A stretch of DNA of 15,862 nt from Ohtaekwangia sp036568665 (lineage in GTDB: Bacteria > Bacteroidota > Bacteroidia > Cytophagales > Cyclobacteriaceae). This document shows positions 6,023 to 15,092 of this stretch, piece by piece. The notes beneath the pieces are model-generated. The model saw only the letters and a program-made list of their open reading frames with translations. It made no database searches and was not told where the DNA came from. The stretch is taken from NCBI RefSeq assembly GCF_036568665.1, contig NZ_DATCSD010000237.1:1-15862 (forward strand), in the 5' to 3' direction. A program made the translations under genes and the position numbers. The number at the start of each line of letters is the position of its first letter. Positions within the stretch are counted from its first letter, which is position 1.

Positions 6023-9000
6023 ATGAAAAATACTTTACAGTATATTTTGATCATCGTAATGCTGGCAGCCGTGCCCGGTACATTGCTGGCGAACCCGCTG
6101 GCAGACGTTGGTCAGCAGACTACCAAAGTATCAGGACAGGTAGTTGCCAGTGGATCGGATGGCGTGAAAGAAGTGCTGCCCGGTGTAAACATATTAGTAA
6201 AAGGTACAACAGTAGGTACTGTGACTGATGCAGACGGACGCTATAGCTTGGAATTACCTACATCCGATGCTGTGCTCGTATTCTCGTTCATTGGTTATGT
6301 TACGGAAGAAATTCCGGTAGGAGGGCAATCAACAATAGATATTAACATGACGCCCGATGTAGCTACCCTCAGTGAAGTAGTGGTAGTGGGTGCTGTGTTA
6401 AAGCGCAGCGATCTTACAGGATCAGTGGCCGCTATAGAAAGCGAGAAGTTGAAAGAACTTCCTACAACCAGCGTAACACAAGCCCTGAACGGACGCCTGG
6501 CCGGTGTATATATACAGAACTCTCCCGGTGTATCAGGTGGTGCAACCATTCGCGTACGGGGTAACAACTCTATACAGTTTGGTAACGGCCCTATATTTGT
6601 CGTGGATGGTTTGATTATGGATGGAGGTCTTAACCTGATCAATCCCAATGATATTGAAACGATCGATGTATTGAAAGATGCATCGGCTACTGCTATATAT
6701 GGTGCGCGCGGTGCCAATGGCGTAGTGATCGTTACAACCAAGAAAGGTAAAAAAGGTCCGGGCCGTGTTACGTACGATGGCTGGTACGGTGTGCAGCAGT
6801 TTACCAAAACGATGCCGCGCCTCGGAGCCAAAGATATATTTGACCTGCGCGTAGATGCGTATGCCAATACCTATATGGATGCAAACCCGACTGCGAATCG
6901 CGATGCCTATATCAACAATGTATTGCTGAATCCGAACAGTCCGAACACACCTTTTGCGCCATACGAGTTTGATACCTATAACAGCGGCAAGAGCTATAAC
7001 TGGCTGGATGCGGTTACGCGCAATGGTATACAACAGAACCATACCGTGAGTTTCTCTAAAGGAAATGACGATGGTGCATACTATGTAAGCTTCAACTATA
7101 CAAAGAATAAAGGTTTGATGGAAAATTCTGACTACAACAGAATTACCGGAAAGATAAACCTGGAGCAGAACGTGAAGTCATGGTTAAAGATTGGTACGAA
7201 TACCACCTATACCAGAAGTCATGAGTCGTATGTACAGGGTGATATATTTGGTATTGCCAACGGTGCTAACCCGCTGTTGCCGATTGATGATACAACCAAA
7301 TACCTGAAGTGGGCTAACAACCAGAACATCGATGCATACAATCCTGTGCGCAGCTTGCGCATTGATGGCGATGGTTACCAGACACGTTTGATGACCAGTA
7401 ACTATATAAGTGCGAAAGTTACCAGTAAGCTTACACTTCGTACAACGATATCATTCGATATCATGGATAAGAAAGATCTCTGGTATACACCACACGATCT
7501 CGGTCAGTCTATACGCAACAGTACATTTGGTACAGCGCAACAACGCAACGACCATTGGATGAACTGGCAGTGGGATAACACAGCAACCTATAATATACTC
7601 TCGGGCGATCATAACCTGACAGCGCTGGCAGGTTTCAGTATGCAGCACAATGGCTGGGACTATAATCAATTGGATGCAACCGGTTTTGCTACAGACGATT
7701 TCTCCTATAAATATGTAGGCGGTGCTTACCTGAAAGATAAATTCCAACTGGCTTCCGATTTTCAGGCAAACGCCATGATGTCGTATGTAGGCCGACTCAA
7801 CTACTCCTATAACGAAAAATACTTTGCTACATTAACAGCTCGCGAAGATGGTACATCACGCTTTGGTCCTGGTCACAAGTGGGGATTGTTCCCTTCATTG
7901 GCTCTCGGCTGGAATATAGCAGAGGAAAATTTCTTCCAGAATCTTAATCTAAGCTTTGTAAATATAGTGAAGCTCCGTGCCGGCTATGGCAAGGCGGGCA
8001 ATCAGAATCTTACCAACATTGATAACGTATCGATCAACTATCCCTATAAATCATTGTACTATCCATCCTATTCAAACGGATCAGTATCCTATATATCGGA
8101 TGGAAGATTGGGTAATCCGAATCTTAGCTGGGAAAAGCAGAGCCAGACAAACCTCGGGTTGGATTTAGGTTTCCTGAGTAACCGACTGAACGTTACATTG
8201 GATTACTTCGATATCGTAAACGACAACCTGTTATTGCAACGAGATCTTTCTACTACAGCAAGTTTCAGCAACACCATCGTGAATGGCGGCACGCTTACCA
8301 ACAAGGGTGTTGAGCTTTCAGTAAATGCAAAGATTATAAACCAGGGAAATTTCAGATGGAGTGTTTCTGCTAACGCATCATCGGCCAGAAACAGGATTAC
8401 CAAACTCTATGGCGATGTACAGGCTATATATAAGAAGGGTGGCTATACCGGACAGGAAATTCAGCGTGAAGGAAATTACTTCCTGAACGAGTCTATCAAT
8501 TCTATATATGTATATAAGTTCGATAAGATCGCGCAGGAAGGTGATATGGATCACGTAGCACAGATGAATCTTGGTGGACGTATTGTAAAACCTGGCGATA
8601 TACTTCCGAAAGATATCAATGGCGATAACATCATTGATAACAAGGACCGCTATGTAGTGGGCCGCAAAGATCCGAAGTTCTATGGTGGTTTCTCTACCGA
8701 TCTGGGCTGGAAGAATTTCTCTGTGAACGCAGTGTTCAGCTTTAACTACGGAGCTAAACGCATCAGTAGTTTGTATGAAAGTATGATGTATGGCAACGGT
8801 CTTACAGCAGCACACAAGGATTTGTTAAACCGCTGGACGCCTGAACATACCGATACCAATGTGCCAAGAGCCTATAGTGCTGCGGGTCGCTATAACATAA
8901 GTGATGTAGACCTCGGTGTGCAGAACGCTTCCTTCCTGCGTATGTCTGCCTTAACAGTAGCCTATACGTTGCCAAGCGCTATACTGAGCAAGGCAAAAGT

Positions 9001-9133
9001 GAATAACCTGCGCATATACTTTACCGGCAGCAACATGTTCATCATTACCAAGTACAAAGGGTATGATCCCGAAGGTGGCGATAGCTATCCTACATCGAAG
9101 CAGTTTATTACCGGTATCAACCTGAGCTTCTAA
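6023..9133 (+). CDS. susC: SusC/RagA-family TonB-linked outer membrane transporter
   Basis: This 1036-residue TonB-dependent transporter imports glycan fragments across the outer membrane. A signal peptide (1-23, MKNTLQYILIIVML...LLA) is followed by a carboxypeptidase-regulatory-like domain (about 35-110, with GTTVGTVTDADGRYSL at 61-76). Next come a TonB box region (LSEVVVVGA, 116-124), the plug domain (about 130-245) with the SusC signature DVLKDASATAIYGARGANG (215-233), and the beta-barrel to the C terminus, ending GINLSF with the terminal aromatic residue typical of barrel proteins. There is no N-terminal STN domain, so control through a FecR-type anti-sigma factor is not expected. susD follows after 37 bp and the two products should form a SusCD pair. 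The susC start lacks a Shine-Dalgarno sequence but has an A/T-rich leader, as is common in Bacteroidota. No TAnnTTTG element was found directly upstream, so it may be transcribed from the porter promoter. The gene symbol denotes family, not starch specificity. Confidence 0.95.
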   Translation: MKNTLQYILIIVMLAAVPGTLLANPLADVGQQTTKVSGQVVASGSDGVKEVLPGVNILVKGTTVGTVTDADGRYSLELPTSDAVLVFSFIGYVTEEIPVGGQSTIDINMTPDVATLSEVVVVGAVLKRSDLTGSVAAIESEKLKELPTTSVTQALNGRLAGVYIQNSPGVSGGATIRVRGNNSIQFGNGPIFVVDGLIMDGGLNLINPNDIETIDVLKDASATAIYGARGANGVVIVTTKKGKKGPGRVTYDGWYGVQQFTKTMPRLGAKDIFDLRVDAYANTYMDANPTANRDAYINNVLLNPNSPNTPFAPYEFDTYNSGKSYNWLDAVTRNGIQQNHTVSFSKGNDDGAYYVSFNYTKNKGLMENSDYNRITGKINLEQNVKSWLKIGTNTTYTRSHESYVQGDIFGIANGANPLLPIDDTTKYLKWANNQNIDAYNPVRSLRIDGDGYQTRLMTSNYISAKVTSKLTLRTTISFDIMDKKDLWYTPHDLGQSIRNSTFGTAQQRNDHWMNWQWDNTATYNILSGDHNLTALAGFSMQHNGWDYNQLDATGFATDDFSYKYVGGAYLKDKFQLASDFQANAMMSYVGRLNYSYNEKYFATLTAREDGTSRFGPGHKWGLFPSLALGWNIAEENFFQNLNLSFVNIVKLRAGYGKAGNQNLTNIDNVSINYPYKSLYYPSYSNGSVSYISDGRLGNPNLSWEKQSQTNLGLDLGFLSNRLNVTLDYFDIVNDNLLLQRDLSTTASFSNTIVNGGTLTNKGVELSVNAKIINQGNFRWSVSANASSARNRITKLYGDVQAIYKKGGYTGQEIQREGNYFLNESINSIYVYKFDKIAQEGDMDHVAQMNLGGRIVKPGDILPKDINGDNIIDNKDRYVVGRKDPKFYGGFSTDLGWKNFSVNAVFSFNYGAKRISSLYESMMYGNGLTAAHKDLLNRWTPEHTDTNVPRAYSAAGRYNISDVDLGVQNASFLRMSALTVAYTLPSAILSKAKVNNLRIYFTGSNMFIITKYKGYDPEGGDSYPTSKQFITGINLSF

Positions 9134-9170
9134 TCGAAGTAATTATTACAACGCAAAAGAATTATACGAT

Positions 9171-10718
9171 ATGAAACATAAGAATGTGTTGGTGAAATTA
9201 ATGGCGCTCGTGCTGTTGGTTTCAAGTTCTTGTTCGGATTTTCTAAACGAAGATCCGCAGACAGCGCTTACACAAGAAGAAGTATACGCTGAACTCGACA
9301 ATATAGAGCCATTGATTTTGGGATTATATACCAGCTGGCGCAATACAAAAAAGGATCGCGGTGGATTTATATTCTCCCTGGGATCAGATGAATCGCAGCA
9401 GGGTGCATACCAGGTGAACACCGAAAGTGGTCAGGCAGGTTTGGATCGTTACGATGGATTTCTCGCACCCAGCAATACGGCTTTGGGTGGACAATGGGAT
9501 TCTCGTTGGTTGGTGATCGGTCCGGCAGCACAAGCTATATATTCGCTGCGTGCTAACCAGCAAGACCCTGTGCGTAAGAACCAGCTTATTGGTGAAGCAG
9601 CTTTTATACGTGCATCACTTACCTTTGAGATGGCTATGTATTGGGGAGAAGTACCGGTGATCGATCTGGATAAAGTATCGGAATATGGTACTGCCAGACA
9701 GCCACTGCCAATTGTATATGGCGCTATCGAGAAAGATTTACTGATGGCTATCGAATATTTACCGGCCGATCAGAGTGACAAACGCAGAGCTACCAAAACA
9801 GCAGCGCAGGCTATGCTCGGTAAAGTATATCTGTATGCTCCGGAAGCATCTGGCTTCCGCGACTATGCCAAAGCAAAAGAACAGTTTGAGGCAGTAATCA
9901 ACAGTGGTAAATATAGTCTCATTTCAAATGTAGCATCGCTGTGGGATCCGGCTAATCCGAACCCGGCAGAGTCTATATTCTCATTCCAGTTTAACAATAT
10001 ATACCCTGACAATAACCAGATACAATGGCAGATGGGATCACGCGCCTGCGCGAACCTGAACCAGTATTGTTACTTTGGCGGCTACGACCTGATGGTGCCA
10101 ACCAAGTATTGCTATAGCACCACTGATAATGGTGGTCTGTGGGAAGATGGCGATCAGCGTAAAGACGTAAGCATTCGCTATGATTTTACTTACAACGGTA
10201 ATACACCGGTAGTAGAAGGCTGGATGGGTGGAGACGAGCTCGATCCGCACGTGAAGAAGTATGAAGACATTCGCCTCGATGGTACGAACAGCTTCTGGTA
10301 CTCTGGTAAAAATGTATACCTGATACGTTTTGCAGATATACTTTTGAACTATGCAGAAACATTGAACGAAACCGGCAACACCGGACAAGCCGTAATTGAA
10401 GTGAACAAAGTACGCGCTCGTGCGTGGGGCGGATCACTGCCGGCAGATAAAGAGTGGAACGGTGGTATGTCTGCATCCGAGTTCAGAACAAAAATCATGG
10501 ACGAAAGAATGCGTGAGCTTTGCTTTGAAGGATGGAGAAGAATGGATTTGATCCGCACCGGTAACCTGGTGAGCCTGGTAAAAGCACGTAACAAGTGGAC
10601 GGCACAATCAGGAACTATACAGGAATTTCATAACCGGTATCCTATACCTCAGCAAGAGATTCTTCAAAACGAAGATATCGATGAGAATGATCAGAATCCC
10701 GGATATGCCAATCAATAA
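9171..10718 (+). CDS. susD: SusD/RagB-family glycan-binding lipoprotein
   Basis: This 515-residue surface lipoprotein pairs with SusC and acts as its glycan-capturing lid. The N terminus is a lipoprotein signal ending LVSSSC, giving lipidated Cys21, and mature sequence CSDFLNEDPQ typical of SusD proteins. The helical TPR-like core includes GEAAFIRASLTFEMAMYWGE (141-160) and YAKAKEQFEAVINSGKYSL (232-250), and AIYSL (122-126). The C-terminal SusD block has IRFADILLNYAE (385-396), ELCFEGWRRMDLIRTG (449-464) and RYPIPQQEI (489-497), ending near NPGY as most members do. Length is normal. The many aromatic residues in the middle region (for example around 295-315 and 320-380) may include the glycan-binding platform, but that is inference. 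It is the last gene before a strong terminator. The ligand cannot be named from sequence. Confidence 0.95.
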   Translation: MKHKNVLVKLMALVLLVSSSCSDFLNEDPQTALTQEEVYAELDNIEPLILGLYTSWRNTKKDRGGFIFSLGSDESQQGAYQVNTESGQAGLDRYDGFLAPSNTALGGQWDSRWLVIGPAAQAIYSLRANQQDPVRKNQLIGEAAFIRASLTFEMAMYWGEVPVIDLDKVSEYGTARQPLPIVYGAIEKDLLMAIEYLPADQSDKRRATKTAAQAMLGKVYLYAPEASGFRDYAKAKEQFEAVINSGKYSLISNVASLWDPANPNPAESIFSFQFNNIYPDNNQIQWQMGSRACANLNQYCYFGGYDLMVPTKYCYSTTDNGGLWEDGDQRKDVSIRYDFTYNGNTPVVEGWMGGDELDPHVKKYEDIRLDGTNSFWYSGKNVYLIRFADILLNYAETLNETGNTGQAVIEVNKVRARAWGGSLPADKEWNGGMSASEFRTKIMDERMRELCFEGWRRMDLIRTGNLVSLVKARNKWTAQSGTIQEFHNRYPIPQQEILQNEDIDENDQNPGYANQ

Positions 10719-10738
10719 AGTTTAGATTTAGTTAGTAT

Positions 10739-10768
10739 AAAAGAGGCTTGTTCATGGAGCCTCTTTTT
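10739..10768 (+). terminator. Rho-independent terminator after susD
   Basis: AAAAGAGGCT (10739-10748) pairs perfectly with AGCCTCTTTT (10758-10767) around a 9-base loop, and the distal arm runs into five consecutive T bases (10764-10768). It begins 21 bp after the susD stop. It separates the porter/susCD block from the glycosidase block, so the latter needs its own promoter or read-through. The structure is nearly symmetric (A-run and T-run), so it could also work on the minus strand. Confidence 0.85.
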
Positions 10769-10911
10769 ATTAATTATCCGTTGTCAAATCGATTAACCCA
10801 AAAGAAGAAGCATCTCTGAAAATCTTAATTGTCCTTCCTGTCTACCGAAGGCCAACGAAAGATTTTCCGGAGGTGCTTTACAAGTGTAAAAATCAATTTT
10901 GAAGGATAAGC

Positions 10912-13098
10912 ATGATGAAGAAGAAACGAAATCTGAACCTGGTAATTTTTTTTGTACTGATAACCTGTGCAGCCTTTGCACAGAAGCAGACCGTGGTGGT
11001 CATCAAAACAGCGAACACAAATCTTATATATAAAACAGACAAGGACGGAGTATTAAAGCAATCATACTTCGGAAAACAGTTGGCTGATGCTGAAATTGAA
11101 AATGTACAAGTTACCAAACTGGATGCTTACCCCGCTTTTGGGAAATCGTATGTAAACGAACCGGCATTCCGTGCCGTGCATGCAGACGGTAATCTTACAA
11201 CGGAACTGGTATACGTAAAGCATGAAACGCGCGAGCTTGCAAAAGATATAGTGCTTACACGTATTCAGTTGAAAGATAAATTCTATGATCTCTCGGTATA
11301 TCTCTGCTTCAAAGCCTATCAGAAGGATAATATCATTGAACAATGGTCGGAGATCGTACACGAAGAAAAGAAAGATGTAACGTTATTCAACTTTGCTTCA
11401 TCGCAGCTTGCACTCGATGAATCATCATACTGGCTCACGGAGTTCTATGGCGACTGGGCATCCGAGATGAACATGCGCGAGCAGCAGCTGAGTGAAGGTA
11501 TAAAAGTACTTGAATCAAAATTAGGCGTGCGTTCCAACCAGTTTGGTCATGCATGCTTTTTGTTGGGAGTAAATGGTCCTGCAAAAGAAAATGATGGCAC
11601 CGTAATAGGCGGTACACTGGCATGGCCCGGAAGCTGGCAACTGGAGTTTGAGGTAGATCAATCGAAGAACCTGCGCGTGATCTCCGGTATAAATCCGTTT
11701 GCCTCACAATATATACTCAAACCAAAAGAAATTTTTAAAACTCCGGCTTTACTATATACCATCAGTAATTCCGGTAAAGGCGAAATCACCAGGCGTTTTC
11801 ATTCATGGGCACGCCAGTATGGTATATATAAAGGCGATCGTTCACGTGTAACGTTGCTGAACAATTGGGAAGCCACCTATTTTAGTTTTGATGATAAAAT
11901 ATTGAAGCAGATCATTGGCGATGCTGCCGATATGGGCTTCGATCTTTTCCTGTTGGACGATGGCTGGTTCGGAAATAAATATCCGCGCAATGACGACACG
12001 GCCGGGCTGGGCGACTGGGACGTGAACAAAAAGAAATTACCGCATGGTTTGGATTCGCTGTTAAAAGAATCAGAAAATAAAAAGATCAAGTTCGGTATAT
12101 GGATTGAACCGGAGATGGTAAATCCCAAGAGCGAACTATACGAGAAACATCCTGAGTGGGCGATCACAGCACCACACCGCGATCTGGATCCGAGTCGTAA
12201 TCAGTTGATACTCGATCTCTCCAATCCGAAAGTACAGGATCATGTATTTAGTGTTGTAGATAACCTGCTTACGAAATATCCTGCTATAGCATACCTCAAG
12301 TGGGATTGTAACCGCTATATCACCAATATAGGTTCATCGTATTTACCGGCTGATAAGCAATCGCACCTGTGGATCAAATATACCGAAGGACTGCTGTCAG
12401 TATTCAATCGCGTAAGAGCAAAATTCCCCGAAGTGCGCATGATGCTTTGCTCCGGTGGTGGTGGCAGAATTGATTATGCCTCTATGCCATTTTTTGATGA
12501 GTACTGGATCAGCGATAACACCGATGCACTCGATCGTATATTTATTCAGTGGGGAACAACCTATTTCTTCCCGCCTATAGGGTTGGCGAGTCACGTATCG
12601 GTAGTGCCGAATCATATTACACAGCGCACAACGCCTCTGAAGTTTCGATTTGATGTGGCGATGTCTGCCAAGCTTGGCATGGACCTTCAGCCAAAAGATA
12701 TGACAAAGGCTGAAAAAGATTTTTCGCGCAATGCCATCCAGGTATATAATGGCATTAAACATATTATTCAGAACGGAGATCTGTACCGTCTGCTGTCGCC
12801 TTATGAAAGTAAACGCGTGGCGATGATGTATACCCTGCCAGATCAGAAAGAAGCACTGGTATTTTCGTATCTGCTGAAAAAAGAAATTTATGGTGACGAT
12901 CAGACGCTATACCTGAAAGGTCTCGATCCGAAGAAACTATATACTTTAAAAGAAATTAACAAAGCAGTCGATAAATACTCATGGTTCTCTGCATTGGAAG
13001 GCAAGAAATATACTGGTGAGTTTTTAATGACGTACGGTGTGCGATTCCCGATGTATAATGAGTTTGAAAGTGTGGTGTTCCAGGTAATAGCGGATTAA
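10912..13098 (+). CDS. GH36 alpha-galactosidase, secreted
   Basis: This 728-residue retaining glycosidase of family GH36 (clan GH-D) removes terminal alpha-D-galactose. A signal peptide (MMKKKRNLNLVIFFVLITCAAFA, about 1-23) predicts export to the periplasm. The N-terminal beta-sandwich contains FNFASSQLALDESSYWLTEF (159-178). The (beta/alpha)8 domain starts at LLNNWEATYF (315-324), with LLDDGWFG (347-354) and IWIEPEMVNP (396-405). The nucleophile is Asp465 in YLKWDCNR and the acid/base is Asp535 in WISDNTDA; they lie 70 residues apart, as in characterised bacterial GH36 enzymes. CSGGGGRID (513-521) is also conserved. A second Met is at residue 2, so the start may be 3 bp later. AAGGA at 10902-10906 is a reasonable ribosome binding site. 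The GH97 gene follows after 33 bp, probably in the same transcript. Raffinose-family or galactomannan side-chain activity is possible; galactose specificity is the confident part. Confidence 0.95.
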   Translation: MMKKKRNLNLVIFFVLITCAAFAQKQTVVVIKTANTNLIYKTDKDGVLKQSYFGKQLADAEIENVQVTKLDAYPAFGKSYVNEPAFRAVHADGNLTTELVYVKHETRELAKDIVLTRIQLKDKFYDLSVYLCFKAYQKDNIIEQWSEIVHEEKKDVTLFNFASSQLALDESSYWLTEFYGDWASEMNMREQQLSEGIKVLESKLGVRSNQFGHACFLLGVNGPAKENDGTVIGGTLAWPGSWQLEFEVDQSKNLRVISGINPFASQYILKPKEIFKTPALLYTISNSGKGEITRRFHSWARQYGIYKGDRSRVTLLNNWEATYFSFDDKILKQIIGDAADMGFDLFLLDDGWFGNKYPRNDDTAGLGDWDVNKKKLPHGLDSLLKESENKKIKFGIWIEPEMVNPKSELYEKHPEWAITAPHRDLDPSRNQLILDLSNPKVQDHVFSVVDNLLTKYPAIAYLKWDCNRYITNIGSSYLPADKQSHLWIKYTEGLLSVFNRVRAKFPEVRMMLCSGGGGRIDYASMPFFDEYWISDNTDALDRIFIQWGTTYFFPPIGLASHVSVVPNHITQRTTPLKFRFDVAMSAKLGMDLQPKDMTKAEKDFSRNAIQVYNGIKHIIQNGDLYRLLSPYESKRVAMMYTLPDQKEALVFSYLLKKEIYGDDQTLYLKGLDPKKLYTLKEINKAVDKYSWFSALEGKKYTGEFLMTYGVRFPMYNEFESVVFQVIAD

Positions 13099-13131
13099 AG
13101 AGGAAGGAATTAGTAAACGTATAGAACAAAG

Positions 13132-15090
13132 ATGAAGAAGATACTGCTTGTAGTGTGGATGCTGTGTGCTGTTGTCGGTGCAGCTTTTGCCAAAGAGATA
13201 CGCGAAGTAACCTCGCCTGATGGAAAGATAACGATCCGAATCAGCGTATCGGATAAAGTATATTATTCCGTTACCTATAAAGGTCAGGAGATTGTAGCGC
13301 CATCGGCCATTGCACTCGTGCTCGAAAATAAAACATTGGGTATAGCACCGAAGATAAAAAAGACATCGCGGCATAAACATAAAGGCGAGATCGCCTTGCT
13401 GTATGGTAATTTTAAAAAGCTGGATGATCGGTATAATGAACTGGTAGTTGATTTTACAGACAGCTATAGCCTGGTATTGCGGGCGTATAACGATGGCGTT
13501 GCTTATCGTTTTAAAACAGCCATCGCGGGTCAGATAAAAGTAATGGATGAAGTAGCGAACTTCAACATCACCGGTAATCCATCGGTGATATACCCGGAAA
13601 CCGATGTGTTTACTTCCTGGGAAGTGCCATTTGTAAAATATCCGTCCATTGGAAATATACCCGATAATAAACGCGCTCTGACACCGGTAATGTTTTCGAC
13701 TGACAAGACACGCGTGCTGGTAGGAGAGTCAGACGTACTTGATTATCCGGGTATGTACCTGAAGAAAACAGGCGATGCTATAAAAGGTGCGTGGGCAAAC
13801 TATCCGAAGCGGACAGAGATGGGAAGCTGGGGTAATTTTGTTTCTGTAGTAAAAGAAACCGAGAATTATATAGCGCAAACCAATGGTACGCGTGAGTTTC
13901 CGTGGAGAGTGATTATTCCTACCGATGACGATCGTACATTACTTACCAATGATATAGTATATAAGTTAGCCAAACCTTTGGCCATACCAGATGTATCGTG
14001 GATAAAGCCCGGTAAAGCTGCGTGGGAATGGTGGCATGATGCTATTGTAGAAGATGCCGGTATACCTACCGGTATGGATAATCGTAACACTGCGCTCTAT
14101 AAGCACTATATAGATTTTGCTGCGGCTAATCATATTGAATACCTGATGCTCGATGCAGGATGGTCCAATATATTCGATCTGTCGAAAGTAAATCCCAAGA
14201 TCGATATGAAGGAGTTGATCCAGCATGGTAAAGATAAACACGTGGATGTATTTCTCTGGTGTGTAGCTACTACGCTGGTAAAGGACCTGGACAAGAACAT
14301 GGATCTGATGCAGCAATGGGGTGTAGCCGGATTGAAAGTTGATTTCTTCGATCGCGATGATCAGCTCGCTATAAAATGGTTTGAAGATATAGCGGCAGCA
14401 GCTGCCAAACACAAACTCATGGTAAATTTCCACGGCTGTAGTAAACCTACCGGGTTGGAACGTGCATACCCGAACATTGTAAACTATGAGGCGGTGAGGG
14501 GGGCGGAATGTTCCAAGTGGGACTTCACCGCGAATCCGGATCATCACTTGCTTATACCTTTCATTCGTATGATAGCCGGTCCGTTGGATTATACTCCGGG
14601 CTCGATGCGCAATAAGACCAAAGAGAAATTTAAACCGGTTGATCCGGGATTGCCTTCATCGCAAGGTACGCGTTGCCATGAACTGGCGATGTACGTAGTG
14701 TTCGATCAGCCTTTCGCAATGTTGTGCGATGCACCGGCAGAGTATAGAAAGTATCCGGACATTATGAAGTATCTCTCCGCTGTGCCAACGGCTTTTGATG
14801 ATACAAAGATACTCGATGCCAAAGTGGGCGAGTATGTAGTGATGGCCAAGAAGAAAGGCAACGATTGGTTTGTAGGTGCCATGAGTAACTGGAATGCGCA
14901 TACTGCAGATGTTGATTTTTCATTCCTGCCGGCAGGCGAAAGCTATACTGCTGAAATATATACCGATGCGCAAGATGCTAATATAGAGGCTGCGCACTAT
15001 ATCTATCAATCATCCACGGTAAACAGCAAAACGAAACTAAGCTTGCCAATGGCACAAGGTGGTGGCGCGGTTATATACCTGCACAAGTGA
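13132..15090 (+). CDS. GH97 glycosidase, retaining alpha-galactosidase type
   Basis: This 652-residue GH97 protein has a signal peptide (MKKILLVVWMLCAVVGAAFA, cleavage near 20) and is likely periplasmic. An N-terminal beta-sandwich (about 23-285) is followed by the catalytic barrel (about 290-560) and a C-terminal beta domain. Family blocks include AAWEWWHDA (296-304), YLMLDAGWS (337-345), GLKVDFFDRDDQ (400-411) and NYEAVRGAE (451-459). From family knowledge, the retaining member BT1871 uses Asp415 and Glu470, 55 residues apart; here Asp404 and Glu459 have the same spacing and context. In SusB, the inverting alpha-glucosidase, a base Glu508 sits in a His-Glu motif; the equivalent here is His434-Gly435, so the inverting base is missing. 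Glu453 matches a SusB calcium ligand. The enzyme is therefore best called a retaining alpha-galactosidase. It lies 33 bp after GH36 and 2 bp before GH95, so the three probably form one operon. Confidence 0.92.
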   Translation: MKKILLVVWMLCAVVGAAFAKEIREVTSPDGKITIRISVSDKVYYSVTYKGQEIVAPSAIALVLENKTLGIAPKIKKTSRHKHKGEIALLYGNFKKLDDRYNELVVDFTDSYSLVLRAYNDGVAYRFKTAIAGQIKVMDEVANFNITGNPSVIYPETDVFTSWEVPFVKYPSIGNIPDNKRALTPVMFSTDKTRVLVGESDVLDYPGMYLKKTGDAIKGAWANYPKRTEMGSWGNFVSVVKETENYIAQTNGTREFPWRVIIPTDDDRTLLTNDIVYKLAKPLAIPDVSWIKPGKAAWEWWHDAIVEDAGIPTGMDNRNTALYKHYIDFAAANHIEYLMLDAGWSNIFDLSKVNPKIDMKELIQHGKDKHVDVFLWCVATTLVKDLDKNMDLMQQWGVAGLKVDFFDRDDQLAIKWFEDIAAAAAKHKLMVNFHGCSKPTGLERAYPNIVNYEAVRGAECSKWDFTANPDHHLLIPFIRMIAGPLDYTPGSMRNKTKEKFKPVDPGLPSSQGTRCHELAMYVVFDQPFAMLCDAPAEYRKYPDIMKYLSAVPTAFDDTKILDAKVGEYVVMAKKKGNDWFVGAMSNWNAHTADVDFSFLPAGESYTAEIYTDAQDANIEAAHYIYQSSTVNSKTKLSLPMAQGGGAVIYLHK

Positions 15091-15092
15091 TA

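Noticed and set aside
6295..7042. Long antisense open frames (190 and 169 codons) opposite susC
   Set aside because: They lie entirely within a gene with clear SusC domains, have composition set by the sense codons, and match no protein family I recognise.
10836..10912. The same AraC promoter layout upstream of GH36
   Set aside because: The predicted half-site positions (10836 and 10857) read TCCTGT and GAAAGA, and the predicted -7 position reads GTGTAAAA, so the match fails.
10912..10980. Lipoprotein signal in the GH36 protein (LITC at residues 16-19)
   Set aside because: Thr before Cys does not fit the usual lipobox, and a normal signal peptidase I site (AFA) follows directly; a soluble exported enzyme is more likely.
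13966..14547. 193-codon antisense frame in the GH97 gene
   Set aside because: The sense frame holds the GH97 catalytic motifs; the antisense frame has no recognisable domain or start context.
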